NCBI RefSeq assembly: GCF_001189235.2
Contig: NZ_LFIP02000004.1
Location: forward strand, 682,001 to 746,000
Origin: Bradyrhizobium embrapense
Lineage (GTDB): Bacteria > Pseudomonadota > Alphaproteobacteria > Rhizobiales > Xanthobacteraceae
Direction: 5' to 3'
Length of the DNA stretch: 64,000 nucleotides
Shown here piece after piece: positions 19,377-36,547 of this stretch (its first letter is position 1; each line of letters begins with the position of its first letter). Under the pieces are notes generated by a model, which had not been told where the DNA came from, did not search any database, and saw only the letters and a program-made list of their open reading frames with translations. The position numbers were made by a program, and so were the translations under genes.

Positions 19377-21431
19377 TCACGCCTCCTCGTCTTCGTCCTC
19401 ATCCTCGTCGTCTTCATCATCGTTCGCGTCGTCGTCCTCGTCGTCCGCGTCGTGATGCTTATGCCCCTGGTCGTCCCACAGCTTGCGGTAGACGCCGTTC
19501 TTGGCCAGCAGCTCCTCGTGCGAACCGCGCTCGATCGCCCTGCCGCCAGCGATGACGATGATCTCGTCCATCTCGACCACCGAAGTCAGACGGTGCGTCG
19601 ACCAGATCATGGTGCGGCCCTCGGCGACCTTGAGCAGCGTGCGGTTGATTGCCGCCTCCGTGGTCTGGTCGAGCGCCGAGGTGGCCTCGTCGAGCAGCAG
19701 CACCGACGGGTTGCGGATGATCGCCCGCGCGATCGCGATGCGCTGCCGTTGACCGCCGGACAAGGTATCGCCGCGCTCGCCGACCGGCGTGTCGTAGCGC
19801 TGCGGCAGGCTCATGATGTAGCGATGGATCTCGGCCTTCTTCGCGGCGTCCTCGACCTCCGCGTCGGTCGCCCCTTCCTTGCCGAGCCGGATATTCTCGC
19901 GGATCGACATGTTGAACAGCATGTTCTCCTGGAACACGACCGCCATGCTGGCGCGCAGCGACTCCCGCGTCACCCGGCGGATGTCGACGCCGTCGATCGC
20001 GACGCGCCCCTCGTTGGGCACGTAGAGCCGCAGGATCAGGTTGATCAGCGTGCTCTTGCCGGAGCCGCTGGGACCGACGATCGCAATGCTCTTGCCGGCC
20101 TTCAACTTGAGGCTGAGATTGTCGAGCACCGGCGTCTGCGCCCCCTCATACTGGAAGGTGACGCGGTCGAACGAGATGTCGTTGGTGATGCGCGGCAGAT
20201 CCGGCGCCCCGGGACGGTCGGCGCCGCGGGTCGGCTCGTCGAGCAGCTCCTGGATGTGCCGCACCGCCGCCGCCGACTGGATCGAGACCGGGATGAAATG
20301 CATCAGATGGGCGATGTTGTACGACACCTCCCAGAACGCGCTCTCGAAGGTCACGAAGGTGCCGACCGTGATCTGGCCCTTGGTGGCGAGATAGGCACCG
20401 ATCGCCAGCACCACGAGGTGGAGCAGCAGCACCGCGATGGTGACGGTGCGCTCCACCATGGTCGACAGGAACATGGCTGACGCGGCCTTGGCGCGGACAT
20501 CGCGGTTGCGCAGCGTGAACCAGCCGAGCGCCCGGCGCTGCAGGTTGAACGCCTTCACCACCGCCTGGGCGGCGACGTTCTCCTGCACCATTCCGAGCAG
20601 TGCGGCTTCGTTCTGCTTCTGCTCGTAGTTCGCCTGCACCGCCTTCGGCGTCAGGATGCGCGGCCCGATCAGCGTGATCGGAAACACCAGCAGGGCGACC
20701 GCGGCCAGCTGCCAGTTCAGGAACAGCATCAGGATGATGCCGGCCACCAGTTCGAAGCCTGGCAGCGCCGCGCTGTTGGCGAAGGTCTTGATCGAGCCCT
20801 CGAAGGCCGACAGGTCGATCGAGAAGCGCGACAGGATCTCGCCGCGCTTGGTGCGCGCGAAATAGGCCGACGGAAGGTTCTGGACGTGCTCGAAGATGCG
20901 CGTCCGGACGTCGGCGATGATGCCCGCGCCGAGCCGGGCATCCCAGCGCTCATACCAGACCGCGATGATCGAGGTGACGATGCCGGCGACCGCAAGCACG
21001 CCGAGAATCTTGTAGAGGGCCCCGAAATCCTCCTCGCCGAGCGCGTCGTCGATCAGGAATTTCAGGCTGAGCGGCATGATGACGTTGAACAACGTCTCGA
21101 CCAGCACGCCGATGGTGACGAAAGCGAGCGGCTTTCTGTAGTTGGCCAGGATCGGCCTGACGAAGCCGAAGATCGTGGAGAGCGCGCCGGCGGCTTCCTT
21201 GGCGGTAAAGACGACGAGGTCCTCGTCATCATCGTCGTCGAGCTCGAACTCGTCGTCCTCGTCCTCATCATCCTCATCGTCGGCCGGCGCAGCAGCCGGC
21301 CTGGCAGAGGCGCCTGCCGCAGGCGGACCGGCCGCGGCCGCAGGCTTCTTCTTCAGCTCGGGATCGTCCGCCGCCGATCGATTCGGATCGTCTGATGCAG
21401 GAGGTCTTGATGCAGGAGGTCTTGGCGCCAT
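19377..21431 (-). CDS. ABC exporter (fused membrane and ATPase domains) with acidic tails
   Basis: A 684-residue half-transporter of the type IV exporter (MsbA/lipid or peptide export) class. Six transmembrane helices lie between about 90 and 390. The ATPase has Walker A GPSGSGKST (453-461), signature LSGGQ (557-561), Walker B VLLLDEA (577-583) and H-loop His (613). An N-terminal Pro/Ala-rich linker leads into an Asp/Glu run (about 51-72), and residues 657-684 form a second, His-containing acidic tail starting HKHHDADDED. Such tails are not needed for the fold. The ATG at 21431 is preferred over an upstream in-frame extension. It follows the oxidase-methyltransferase gene by 129 bases on the same strand. 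Confidence 0.88.
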   Translation of the reverse strand: MAPRPPASRPPASDDPNRSAADDPELKKKPAAAAGPPAAGASARPAAAPADDEDDEDEDDEFELDDDDDEDLVVFTAKEAAGALSTIFGFVRPILANYRKPLAFVTIGVLVETLFNVIMPLSLKFLIDDALGEEDFGALYKILGVLAVAGIVTSIIAVWYERWDARLGAGIIADVRTRIFEHVQNLPSAYFARTKRGEILSRFSIDLSAFEGSIKTFANSAALPGFELVAGIILMLFLNWQLAAVALLVFPITLIGPRILTPKAVQANYEQKQNEAALLGMVQENVAAQAVVKAFNLQRRALGWFTLRNRDVRAKAASAMFLSTMVERTVTIAVLLLHLVVLAIGAYLATKGQITVGTFVTFESAFWEVSYNIAHLMHFIPVSIQSAAAVRHIQELLDEPTRGADRPGAPDLPRITNDISFDRVTFQYEGAQTPVLDNLSLKLKAGKSIAIVGPSGSGKSTLINLILRLYVPNEGRVAIDGVDIRRVTRESLRASMAVVFQENMLFNMSIRENIRLGKEGATDAEVEDAAKKAEIHRYIMSLPQRYDTPVGERGDTLSGGQRQRIAIARAIIRNPSVLLLDEATSALDQTTEAAINRTLLKVAEGRTMIWSTHRLTSVVEMDEIIVIAGGRAIERGSHEELLAKNGVYRKLWDDQGHKHHDADDEDDDANDDEDDEDEDEDEEA
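21394..21423. repeat. 15-base tandem duplication in the ABC transporter start
   Basis: GATGCAGGAGGTCTT occurs twice back to back (21394-21408 and 21409-21423). It encodes a doubled R-P-P-A-S unit in the disordered N-terminus of the transporter. Probably a replication-slippage product. Confidence 0.8.
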
Positions 21432-21560
21432 GAAACCAACCGATGCTCCACGGCCGGCATGACCGCAAATCGAAACCGCAGCGGGCGAACGCTGCCGGTA
21501 CAATCCTATGCGATCACAATGAATTCGGCAAAGCGTTTGGCGCGCCGCGCGTCGGGGCTG

Positions 21561-23621
21561 CTAGTCGTCGTGATCCGCCTCGACCTTGTCGAAGAAGGAA
21601 TAGCGCAGGCTGTCGGAGTCGGCGTACCACTGCCCCGGTCCCTTGTTGGCGGCCAGCGTCAAGGTCCACAGCGCATCGGTGCAGTCGCGGCGGTGCATCG
21701 ACAGGTCGAAGCCGTTGCCGAAGAACAGTTCCGACCATTCCCACCAGGTGCCAAGCTTCTTCACGCCGCGCAACAGGTCGTAGCGATCGATCACCGCCGG
21801 CGCCATGTCCGAGGTCACCGACGCGAACACGACGCCGGTCTTGACCACGCGGTTGAGCTCGCGCACCCCGCGCACGACCTGCTTCTCGCCGAGATGGCAC
21901 AGCGCGGTCTCGAACACGAAGTCGAACTCGTTGTCCTTGAACGGCATGTCGGCGATCGAGCCGAGCTTGTTGTACTTCCTGAGCGCCTTCGGCGTCTTGC
22001 CGTGGATGTAGCGGTTGTTCTCGATGCCCCAGGCGTCGATGCCGCGCTCGCGCAGCGCACCGACCAGCTCGCCGCTGGCCGAGCCGGCGATCAGCAGCTT
22101 GTAGCCCTTCGCCCTGCCCCACACCGTCTTGATCAGGTCGGTCAGATAGGCCGGGTCGGTGAAGTTGCGCCAGACTTCGCTGTAGGGACCGGCGCCGCGA
22201 TAATTCTCGAAATAGTCGCGGTCGATCTTGTCGGACTGCGCACCTTCGTCCTGCGCCCGGGCGCGACGCAGCCGCATCATCTCGGTGACGACGATGTCGG
22301 TCGCGGCATCGGAGGAATCGAGCAGCCCGTTCAGCGTGGAATCGAACAGATAGTCGCCGACCACCACGATGCCGGGGTGCTCCTTCGGATCGGGACGGTG
22401 GTTGGTCATGACGTCGCGCACCGGCAGGCCGCCCGGCAGCGCATTGACCGACGACAGCCAGCGATGGGTCTTGCCCTCGAGGAAATGCGCACGCGCATCG
22501 CCGAACGAAGCCGGCAGCGACTTCAGCGCAGCGTCGATCAGCTCCTCATCGCTGAGATTGGCGAAGGCGAGCGCGTCGGAGCCGGCGATCAGCCAGTTCA
22601 GCACGCCGTGCTTGCCGACATCGTGGCGCGCGCCCTCATTGTAGACGCAGCAGCCGCCGAACGCCTCCGACATGAACCAGGCGCCCGGGATCTTCTCGCC
22701 CCAGAACGGCTCGTCGAACAGGATCGAGACGCGCAGATAGTGCGCGGGACGATCGAAATAGGCGACGTGCTTGACCATCGACTTGCGCAGCTGCTCGCCG
22801 TCCCAGCGCATGGTGGCGAGCCAGGAATGCGGCAGGCAGACCAGCACGAGGTCGAAGTCGCGCGTCTCCGGTCCCTTGCCGTTCATCATGTTGAGCTGGT
22901 AGCGGCCACCTTCGGTCTTGCCGACCTTGAGGACGCGATGGTTGAGCTGGATGTCGGCGCTGACCTCCGAGCGCAGGCAATCGATCAGCTGCTCGTTGCC
23001 GTTCTGGATCGAGTACAGGCCGATATAGCCGTCGACGTCCATCACGTAGTTCTTCAGCGCGTTGAGGCCGTTGGTGTTGTGGCTCTCGGTCGCGAGGTCG
23101 GAGCGCGCCATTACCTTGAAGAACCGCTTGGCGGTCGGATCCTCGACCTCTTCGTCGAGGATCTGCTCGGCGGTCTTGTAGGCCCACGGATGTTCGTTGT
23201 CGTGGGCGCCGACGCCCTCGTAATATTCGATCGGCGACACCAGCTCGGTGCAGCGCTTGCGGAACGCCTCGATCGCGGCCGCGGTCTTGGCGCCGTATTT
23301 GCGCCGCATGCCGGGAACGTCAGCCAGCAGCTCGCCGTCGAGTTGCACCTGCTCGGCATCCATCGGGATGGTCTGCAGGCCGAAATGCTGGATCAGCTCG
23401 CGCAGCGGGTCCGGTCCCGTCATCGAGTAATCGTAGATCTCGGCGACGCCGGCCTCGTACATCGCGGGCGCGGTGTCGAATTTGCGCGTGACGATCTTGC
23501 CCCCGAGGCGGTTCGACGCCTCGAAGATGGTGATGCGGCAGAGGTCGCCGAGTTTGCGCTTCAGATACCAGGCGCTCATCAGCCCCCCGGGGCCGCCGCC
23601 TACAATCGCCAAGTCGAGCAT
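21561..23621 (-). CDS. Flavin amine oxidase fused to a SAM methyltransferase-like domain
   Basis: A 686-residue two-domain protein. Residues 1 to about 450 form an amine-oxidase/phytoene-desaturase-type flavoprotein: GGGPGG (8-13), the FEASNRLGGK segment, and the C-terminal FAD motif near GIVVVGDYLFDSTLNGLLDS. From about 500 to the end is a class I methyltransferase-like fold: motif I degenerates to LLIAGSASGELV (about 509-520), followed by WGIENN and the MPFKDNEFDFVFE strand-4 region. Whether SAM is bound is uncertain because motif I lacks the usual acidic residue before the Gly loop. The start at ATG 23621 is chosen over an in-frame TTG. It precedes the ABC exporter, suggesting a small oxidise-methylate-export unit (inference). 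Confidence 0.8.
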   Translation of the reverse strand: MLDLAIVGGGPGGLMSAWYLKRKLGDLCRITIFEASNRLGGKIVTRKFDTAPAMYEAGVAEIYDYSMTGPDPLRELIQHFGLQTIPMDAEQVQLDGELLADVPGMRRKYGAKTAAAIEAFRKRCTELVSPIEYYEGVGAHDNEHPWAYKTAEQILDEEVEDPTAKRFFKVMARSDLATESHNTNGLNALKNYVMDVDGYIGLYSIQNGNEQLIDCLRSEVSADIQLNHRVLKVGKTEGGRYQLNMMNGKGPETRDFDLVLVCLPHSWLATMRWDGEQLRKSMVKHVAYFDRPAHYLRVSILFDEPFWGEKIPGAWFMSEAFGGCCVYNEGARHDVGKHGVLNWLIAGSDALAFANLSDEELIDAALKSLPASFGDARAHFLEGKTHRWLSSVNALPGGLPVRDVMTNHRPDPKEHPGIVVVGDYLFDSTLNGLLDSSDAATDIVVTEMMRLRRARAQDEGAQSDKIDRDYFENYRGAGPYSEVWRNFTDPAYLTDLIKTVWGRAKGYKLLIAGSASGELVGALRERGIDAWGIENNRYIHGKTPKALRKYNKLGSIADMPFKDNEFDFVFETALCHLGEKQVVRGVRELNRVVKTGVVFASVTSDMAPAVIDRYDLLRGVKKLGTWWEWSELFFGNGFDLSMHRRDCTDALWTLTLAANKGPGQWYADSDSLRYSFFDKVEADHDD

Positions 23622-23745
23622 ATCGATTCCGTCGTCTCCGGCTCGAGCCAAACAGCCGGTCTAAGTCACCCTAGCAAAGGCACTTTTTTGCCTGAAGGGA
23701 AGATGAACAAACTGCGTCCCTGCACCGCAGCAAGGCAAGAAAGCA

Positions 23746-23773
23746 ACAAAAAGGCCGGCAGAACGCCGGCCTT
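23746..23773 (-). terminator. Rho-independent terminator of rpoBC
   Basis: On the minus strand AAGGCCGGC-GTTCT-GCCGGCC is followed by TTTTTGTTGC, 29 bases after the rpoC stop. It closes the rplJL-rpoBC transcript before the oxidase-methyltransferase gene. Confidence 0.9.
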
Positions 23774-23801
23774 CTCGTCGCACCCGTAATCTTGCGGATG
23801 C

Positions 23802-28004
<4,203 letters not shown>

Positions 28005-28096
28005 GGTCTTCTCCTCGCGTGCCGATCGTCACCGGCAGCAAATTCGAAAGTTTTATTCAACGCGCGCCCCACTCAACGTCCGAGCGGAGCGCGAAG

Positions 28097-28118
28097 GCCC
28101 GGCGCTTTCGCGCCGGGC
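28097..28118 (-). promoter_or_regulatory. Hairpin in the rpoB-rpoC gap
   Basis: GCCCGGCG (28097-28104) pairs with CGCCGGGC (28111-28118) over a six-base loop, 13 bases after the rpoB stop. No T-run follows, so it may be an RNA processing or stabilising stem. Confidence 0.6.
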
Positions 28119-28131
28119 GTCAATCACAGCG

Positions 28132-32250
<4,119 letters not shown>

Positions 32251-32691
32251 CGTGGCCTCTCATTTTCGTCGCCTTTGTGGGGCGAACCTTCCGGGAGCGA
32301 CTGCCATCGGCCCCGGGTTGAATTTCGAATCGTCCCGAAGGAACGAAGCGCAAAGTCAGGAATTAAATCCCCGGCCCGGCCCCCATCACCTCCAAAACGC
32401 AAAACGACGCGCGAGGCACATCACTGCACCCGCTCGTCCAAACGCTCCGCTTTACGGACTGAAAAAGCCCGAAATCTGACTGTCTCCCAACGGCTTCCGC
32501 CGGGTGCCCTGCCGCCCCCGCCGCCTACCGTGTTTTTCCGCTGCCAACCCGATATGGGATGGCAATAAAGGAGATTCGAGGGTTAAGTCCACGGATCCCC
32601 GCACTTTTTTGTGTCTGGCGCGCCACGCGACAACCTGTCGCACGCCGGTTGCATGGTCCGGGAGCGCCCTGCGGCGCTCCCGGATCGCGCA
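32251..32691. other. 441-base rplL-rpoB spacer
   Basis: No gene is seen. Its rplL-proximal end carries the 12-base-pair hairpin at 32657-32684. The remainder is an untranslated spacer of moderate GC with no clear promoter; it likely plays the attenuation and processing role of the corresponding E. coli spacer (inference). Confidence 0.6.
32657..32684 (-). promoter_or_regulatory. Perfect 12-bp hairpin after rplL, rplL-rpoB attenuator/processing candidate
   Basis: TCCGGGAGCGCC (32657-32668) and GGCGCTCCCGGA (32673-32684) are exact complements around a CTGC loop, eight bases after the rplL stop. It lacks a U-tract. In E. coli this gap holds a partial terminator and an RNase III site that set the ratio of L7/L12 to polymerase; the position here matches. 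Confidence 0.7.
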
Positions 32692-33069
32692 TTACTTGAG
32701 CTCGACCTTGGCGCCAGCCTTCTCGAGCTGGGCCTTGATCTTGTCGGCTTCTTCCTTGTTGACGCCTTCCTTGACGGGCTTCGGAGCGCCTTCGACGAGG
32801 TCCTTGGCTTCCTTCAGGCCCAGGCCGGTGATGGCGCGGACTTCCTTGATGACTTCGATCTTCTTGTCGCCGGCGGCAGCCAGCACGACGGTGAAGTCGG
32901 TCTTCTCTTCAGCCGGAGCAGCGGCAGCGCCGCCGGCAGCCGGGCCGGCAACCGCGACGGCGGCAGCGGCGGACACGCCCCACTTTTCTTCGAGGAGCTT
33001 GGCGAGTTCGGCCGCTTCGAGCACGGTGAGGCTCGAGAGGTCGTCGACGATTTTCTGCAGATCAGCCAT
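32692..33069 (-). CDS. rplL: 50S ribosomal protein L7/L12
   Basis: Stalk protein of 125 residues that recruits translation GTPases. An N-terminal dimerisation domain (1-32), an Ala/Gly/Pro-rich hinge (about 33-54) and the factor-binding domain with GLGLKEAKDLVEGAPKPVKEG are visible. It follows rplJ by 53 bases. Confidence 0.97.
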   Translation of the reverse strand: MADLQKIVDDLSSLTVLEAAELAKLLEEKWGVSAAAAVAVAGPAAGGAAAAPAEEKTDFTVVLAAAGDKKIEVIKEVRAITGLGLKEAKDLVEGAPKPVKEGVNKEEADKIKAQLEKAGAKVELK

Positions 33070-33122
33070 TGTTCAGTTCCTTAAACGTTTGGTTCGAACC
33101 AGGTTTGAGATTAGCGAAGGGG

Positions 33123-33641
33123 TCAGGCCGCTTCGCTCTTTGAGGCATGAGCCTGAATGACGCGTGCGAGCTTGGCCGCAGGCGCGTTGGACAGCTGAGC
33201 AAGCTTGGTCGCCGGCGCCACGAGGAGGCCAACGATCTTGCCGCGCAGCTCGTCGAGCGACGGCAGTGAGGCAAGCGCCTTCACGCTGTCGACATTCAGG
33301 ACGGTTTTACCCATCGAACCGCCGAGGATGACGAACTTCTCGTTCGCCTTGGCGAATTCGATGGCAACCTTTGGCGCCGCAACCGGATCGTTCGAAGTAG
33401 CGATCACGGTCGGTCCCTTCAGCAGGGAGCCGATGGCAGCGACGTCAGTGCCTTCAAGAGCAATTTTGGCGAGACGGTTCTTCGAGACCTTCACCGATGC
33501 GCCCGCCTGCTTCATCTGCATGCGCAGCTTCTGCATCTGGGCCACGGTGAGGCCGGAATAATGAGCAACGATCGCAACCGACGTGGTCTTGAAGACCTCG
33601 TTGAGTTGTTCGACCGACTCTTTTTTTGCCGCTCGTTCCAC
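33123..33641 (-). CDS. rplJ: 50S ribosomal protein L10 (GTG start)
   Basis: Base of the ribosomal stalk, 172 residues. The segments VAIVAHYSGLTVAQMQKLR and VSKNRLAKIAL are typical, and the C-terminal helix region (last about 40 residues) binds L7/L12 dimers. The start is taken as GTG at 33641 (first residues ERAAKKESVEQLNEVF), because GGAAAGAG precedes it by seven bases; the ATG at 33701 adds 20 unlike residues that lie in the leader. In other bacteria the L10-(L12)4 complex represses by binding the leader mRNA. Confidence 0.93.
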   Translation of the reverse strand: MERAAKKESVEQLNEVFKTTSVAIVAHYSGLTVAQMQKLRMQMKQAGASVKVSKNRLAKIALEGTDVAAIGSLLKGPTVIATSNDPVAAPKVAIEFAKANEKFVILGGSMGKTVLNVDSVKALASLPSLDELRGKIVGLLVAPATKLAQLSNAPAAKLARVIQAHASKSEAA

Positions 33642-34106
33642 AGCAAGCTCTTTCCGGTTGGCGGCCTTTCCGCGAAGGCAGGACCGCCGGGTTGCACCCA
33701 TCGTCCCGCCCTAAACCTGATCCGCAGGGTGCAAGACCCTTCGGACATGCCGGGCAAGACGACATCTAGAAGCCTGCCCTCCCAAAGCCTTGCGGCCATG
33801 GGCTGTCGAGGTTCGAACCAAACCAGCCTCCCAGCCGCGAACTGGAACGCAAAATCCGGTCTTCACCCGTCTATGCAGGCCATTCGATTAAGCCGTTGAA
33901 AACACGAAGTTCTCGCGGGCGCCTGCAGTCTTGGACAGGATCGGGCTATCGGCCGGGGCCGAACGCCCTGCCCTCATTCCGGTGGAGGCGACGGGTCTCC
34001 TTCCTTTCGAGCATCCTTGCGGGCATGCGGAAAGGAATGATCTCCTATCATCTCAGGTTTTCGGAATGCGAGCACGGACATGCCAGCAAGTGCCAGCACG
34101 CCCGGA
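33642..34106 (-). promoter_or_regulatory. Long 5' leader of rplJL-rpoBC, likely L10 leader
   Basis: Between the promoter at 34113-34141 and the rplJ start are about 465 untranslated bases. The last 60 bases contain GGCGG (33660-33664) pairing with CCGCC (33684-33688) and the strand GGGTGCAACCCGGCGGTCC typical of the L10-binding leader RNA. The assignment rests on position and local sequence, not on a covariance search. Confidence 0.55.
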
Positions 34107-34112
34107 AGGCGC

Positions 34113-34141
34113 TATTTAGCTGGTCCTGCCCGGCTTGCCAA
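34113..34141 (-). promoter_or_regulatory. Sigma-70-like promoter of rplJL-rpoBC
   Basis: TTGGCA (34136-34141), 17 bases, TAAATA (34113-34118) on the minus strand. It begins about 20 bases past the stop of the dehydrogenase gene, giving the L10 operon its own start. Confidence 0.6.
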
Positions 34142-34161
34142 GAGCAAATTTCAGACCAGTT

Positions 34162-35160
34162 TCATCTGGCGGCTGGAGCTGGTTCCGAGGCCGGAACCGG
34201 CGGCTGCCTAGGCGCCCTCACTTGGTATGGCAGCGGCTTGCCGGAGAAGAACGCGTCGAGGTTGGCGAGCACGCAGTCCTGCATCGCGACGTGCGATTCA
34301 AGGGTGTGGCCGCCAAGATGCGGCGACAGCACGACGTTCGGCAGCGCGGTCAGCGCGTCCGGCGCGTGCGGCTCCCTGGCGAACACGTCGAGGCCGGCGC
34401 CGGCGATCACCCCCTCGGTCAGCGCAGCGACCAACGCGGCCTCGTCGATGACGGAACCGCGCGAGATATTGACGACAAAGCCGTCGCTGCCGAGCCGGCG
34501 TAGGATGTCGGCATTGACCACATGCTCGGTGTCGGCGCCGGCACGCACCGCAATCATCAGCACACTACACCAGTCGGCGAGAGCCTCCAGGCTCGGCAGG
34601 TACTGGTACGGCAGGTCGTACCGGGTGCGGCTGAAATAGCCGACCTCGGTCTCGAAGGCAGCGACGCGGCTGGCGATCTTGCGGCCGATCTCGCCCATGC
34701 CGTAGACGCCGACCTTGCGGCCGCGCATGCCGGCCTGCGGCCGCATCATCGGCGATGGCTTTGCCCCGGCCCACTCGCCGCTCCGGACATAATTGTCGGC
34801 GACGTGCAGGCGCCGCACCGACGCCAGCATCAGGGTCAGCGCCGTGTCGGCGACCGAGGCCGCGTTCGCCCCCGGGCTGTGGCCGACCGCGATGCCGCGC
34901 TTCGCGGCGGCAGCGAGATCGACCCCGTCATAGCCGGTGCCGTAGCAGACGATAGCGCCGAGCTTCGGCAGCATCTCCATGGCACCTGCGCCGAGCGCCG
35001 TGCCGCCCGCAGTGATCATGGCTCTGACGTCGGCGAGCTCGGTTGCCGGGATCGCTTCGTCGAGCCGCCTGCCGGCCGCGTTCAGCAGCTCATAGCGCTC
35101 GCCGAAGCGGATCAGCTGGGCCTTGGGAAAGCGCGAATAGACCAGGACCTTATCGGGCAT
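34162..35160 (-). CDS. D-2-hydroxyacid dehydrogenase (glyoxylate/hydroxypyruvate reductase type)
   Basis: NAD(P)-dependent oxidoreductase of the D-isomer-specific family, 332 residues. The Rossmann motif GMGEIG is at 154-159 and the catalytic triad is Arg234, Glu263 and His281. The motif YGTGYDGVDLAAAAKRGIAV precedes the nucleotide domain. It could reduce glyoxylate, hydroxypyruvate or another 2-oxoacid; the substrate is not decidable. The ATG at 35160 has AGGAAA upstream. It is inserted between the rplA terminator and the rplJ promoter, an unusual place for a metabolic gene. The last 18 residues are a Pro/Ala-rich tail. Confidence 0.88.
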   Translation of the reverse strand: MPDKVLVYSRFPKAQLIRFGERYELLNAAGRRLDEAIPATELADVRAMITAGGTALGAGAMEMLPKLGAIVCYGTGYDGVDLAAAAKRGIAVGHSPGANAASVADTALTLMLASVRRLHVADNYVRSGEWAGAKPSPMMRPQAGMRGRKVGVYGMGEIGRKIASRVAAFETEVGYFSRTRYDLPYQYLPSLEALADWCSVLMIAVRAGADTEHVVNADILRRLGSDGFVVNISRGSVIDEAALVAALTEGVIAGAGLDVFAREPHAPDALTALPNVVLSPHLGGHTLESHVAMQDCVLANLDAFFSGKPLPYQVRAPRQPPVPASEPAPAAR

Positions 35161-35223
35161 CGTTCTTGTTTCCTGCGAGACGCTTCAGATCTTGTCTGCG
35201 CTTCCTCACTCGAAAACGCGCTG

Positions 35224-35263
35224 ACAAAAACAAAGGGCGGAACCGGTTGCCCGATCCCGCCCT
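35224..35263 (-). terminator. Rho-independent terminator after rplA
   Basis: On the minus strand GGGCGGGA pairs with TTCCGCCC across a short loop, followed by TTTGTTTTTG. It lies 26 bases after the rplA stop and separates rplKA from the dehydrogenase gene. Confidence 0.85.
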
Positions 35264-35288
35264 CTTTATCTCATCACGGCCGGATACC

Positions 35289-35981
<693 letters not shown>

Positions 35982-35987
35982 GGCCCG

Positions 35988-36416
35988 TTACCCCGCAACT
36001 TCCAGACCCATCGAACGGGCAGAGCCCTCGACCATCTTCATGGCCGATTCGATGGTATCGCAATTCAAGTCCTTCATCTTCTTCTCGGCGATCTCGCGCA
36101 CCTGCGCCTTGGTCACCTTGCCGGCCTTGTCGCGGCCCGGCGCCTTCGAGCCGGACTGGATCTTGGCAGCCTGCTTGAGGAAGAACGACATCGGGGGGGT
36201 CTTCATCTCGAAGGTGAACGAACGATCGGCGTAGATCGTGATCACCACCGGGATTGGGGTATTCTTCTCTTCCTTCTGGGTCTGCGCGTTGAACGCCTTG
36301 CAGAACTCCATGATGTTGAGACCGCGCTGACCAAGCGCGGGACCGATCGGGGGCGAAGGATTCGCCGCACCGGCCGGGACCTGAAGCTTCAGGTATCCGG
36401 TCACCTTCTTTGCCAT
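35988..36416 (-). CDS. rplK: 50S ribosomal protein L11
   Basis: GTPase-centre protein of 142 residues. The N-terminal QVPAGAANPSPPIGPALGQRG contains the proline-rich thiostrepton-site segment, and the C-terminal rRNA-binding domain ends EGSARSMGLEVAG. It follows nusG by 131 bases. Confidence 0.97.
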   Translation of the reverse strand: MAKKVTGYLKLQVPAGAANPSPPIGPALGQRGLNIMEFCKAFNAQTQKEEKNTPIPVVITIYADRSFTFEMKTPPMSFFLKQAAKIQSGSKAPGRDKAGKVTKAQVREIAEKKMKDLNCDTIESAMKMVEGSARSMGLEVAG

Positions 36417-36547
36417 TTATCACTCCTGTTGTGCCGGACGGTGCCGGCGGTTTCAGGTTCCGTGGTTCGGTTGAAGGGGCTGGCGACCGCCTCCTCCCTC
36501 CCACGGCCTCTCACTTGACGCAGGGGGATATACCCCGCGCCGTCCGG

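Noticed and set aside
21459..23789. A 776-codon open frame on the plus strand
   Set aside because: Antisense to the oxidase-methyltransferase gene, which has clear motifs and a ribosome site.
36524..36540. GGGGTATATCCCC palindrome between nusG and rplK as a promoter or terminator
   Set aside because: No -35 hexamer at proper distance and no T-run after; too short to call.
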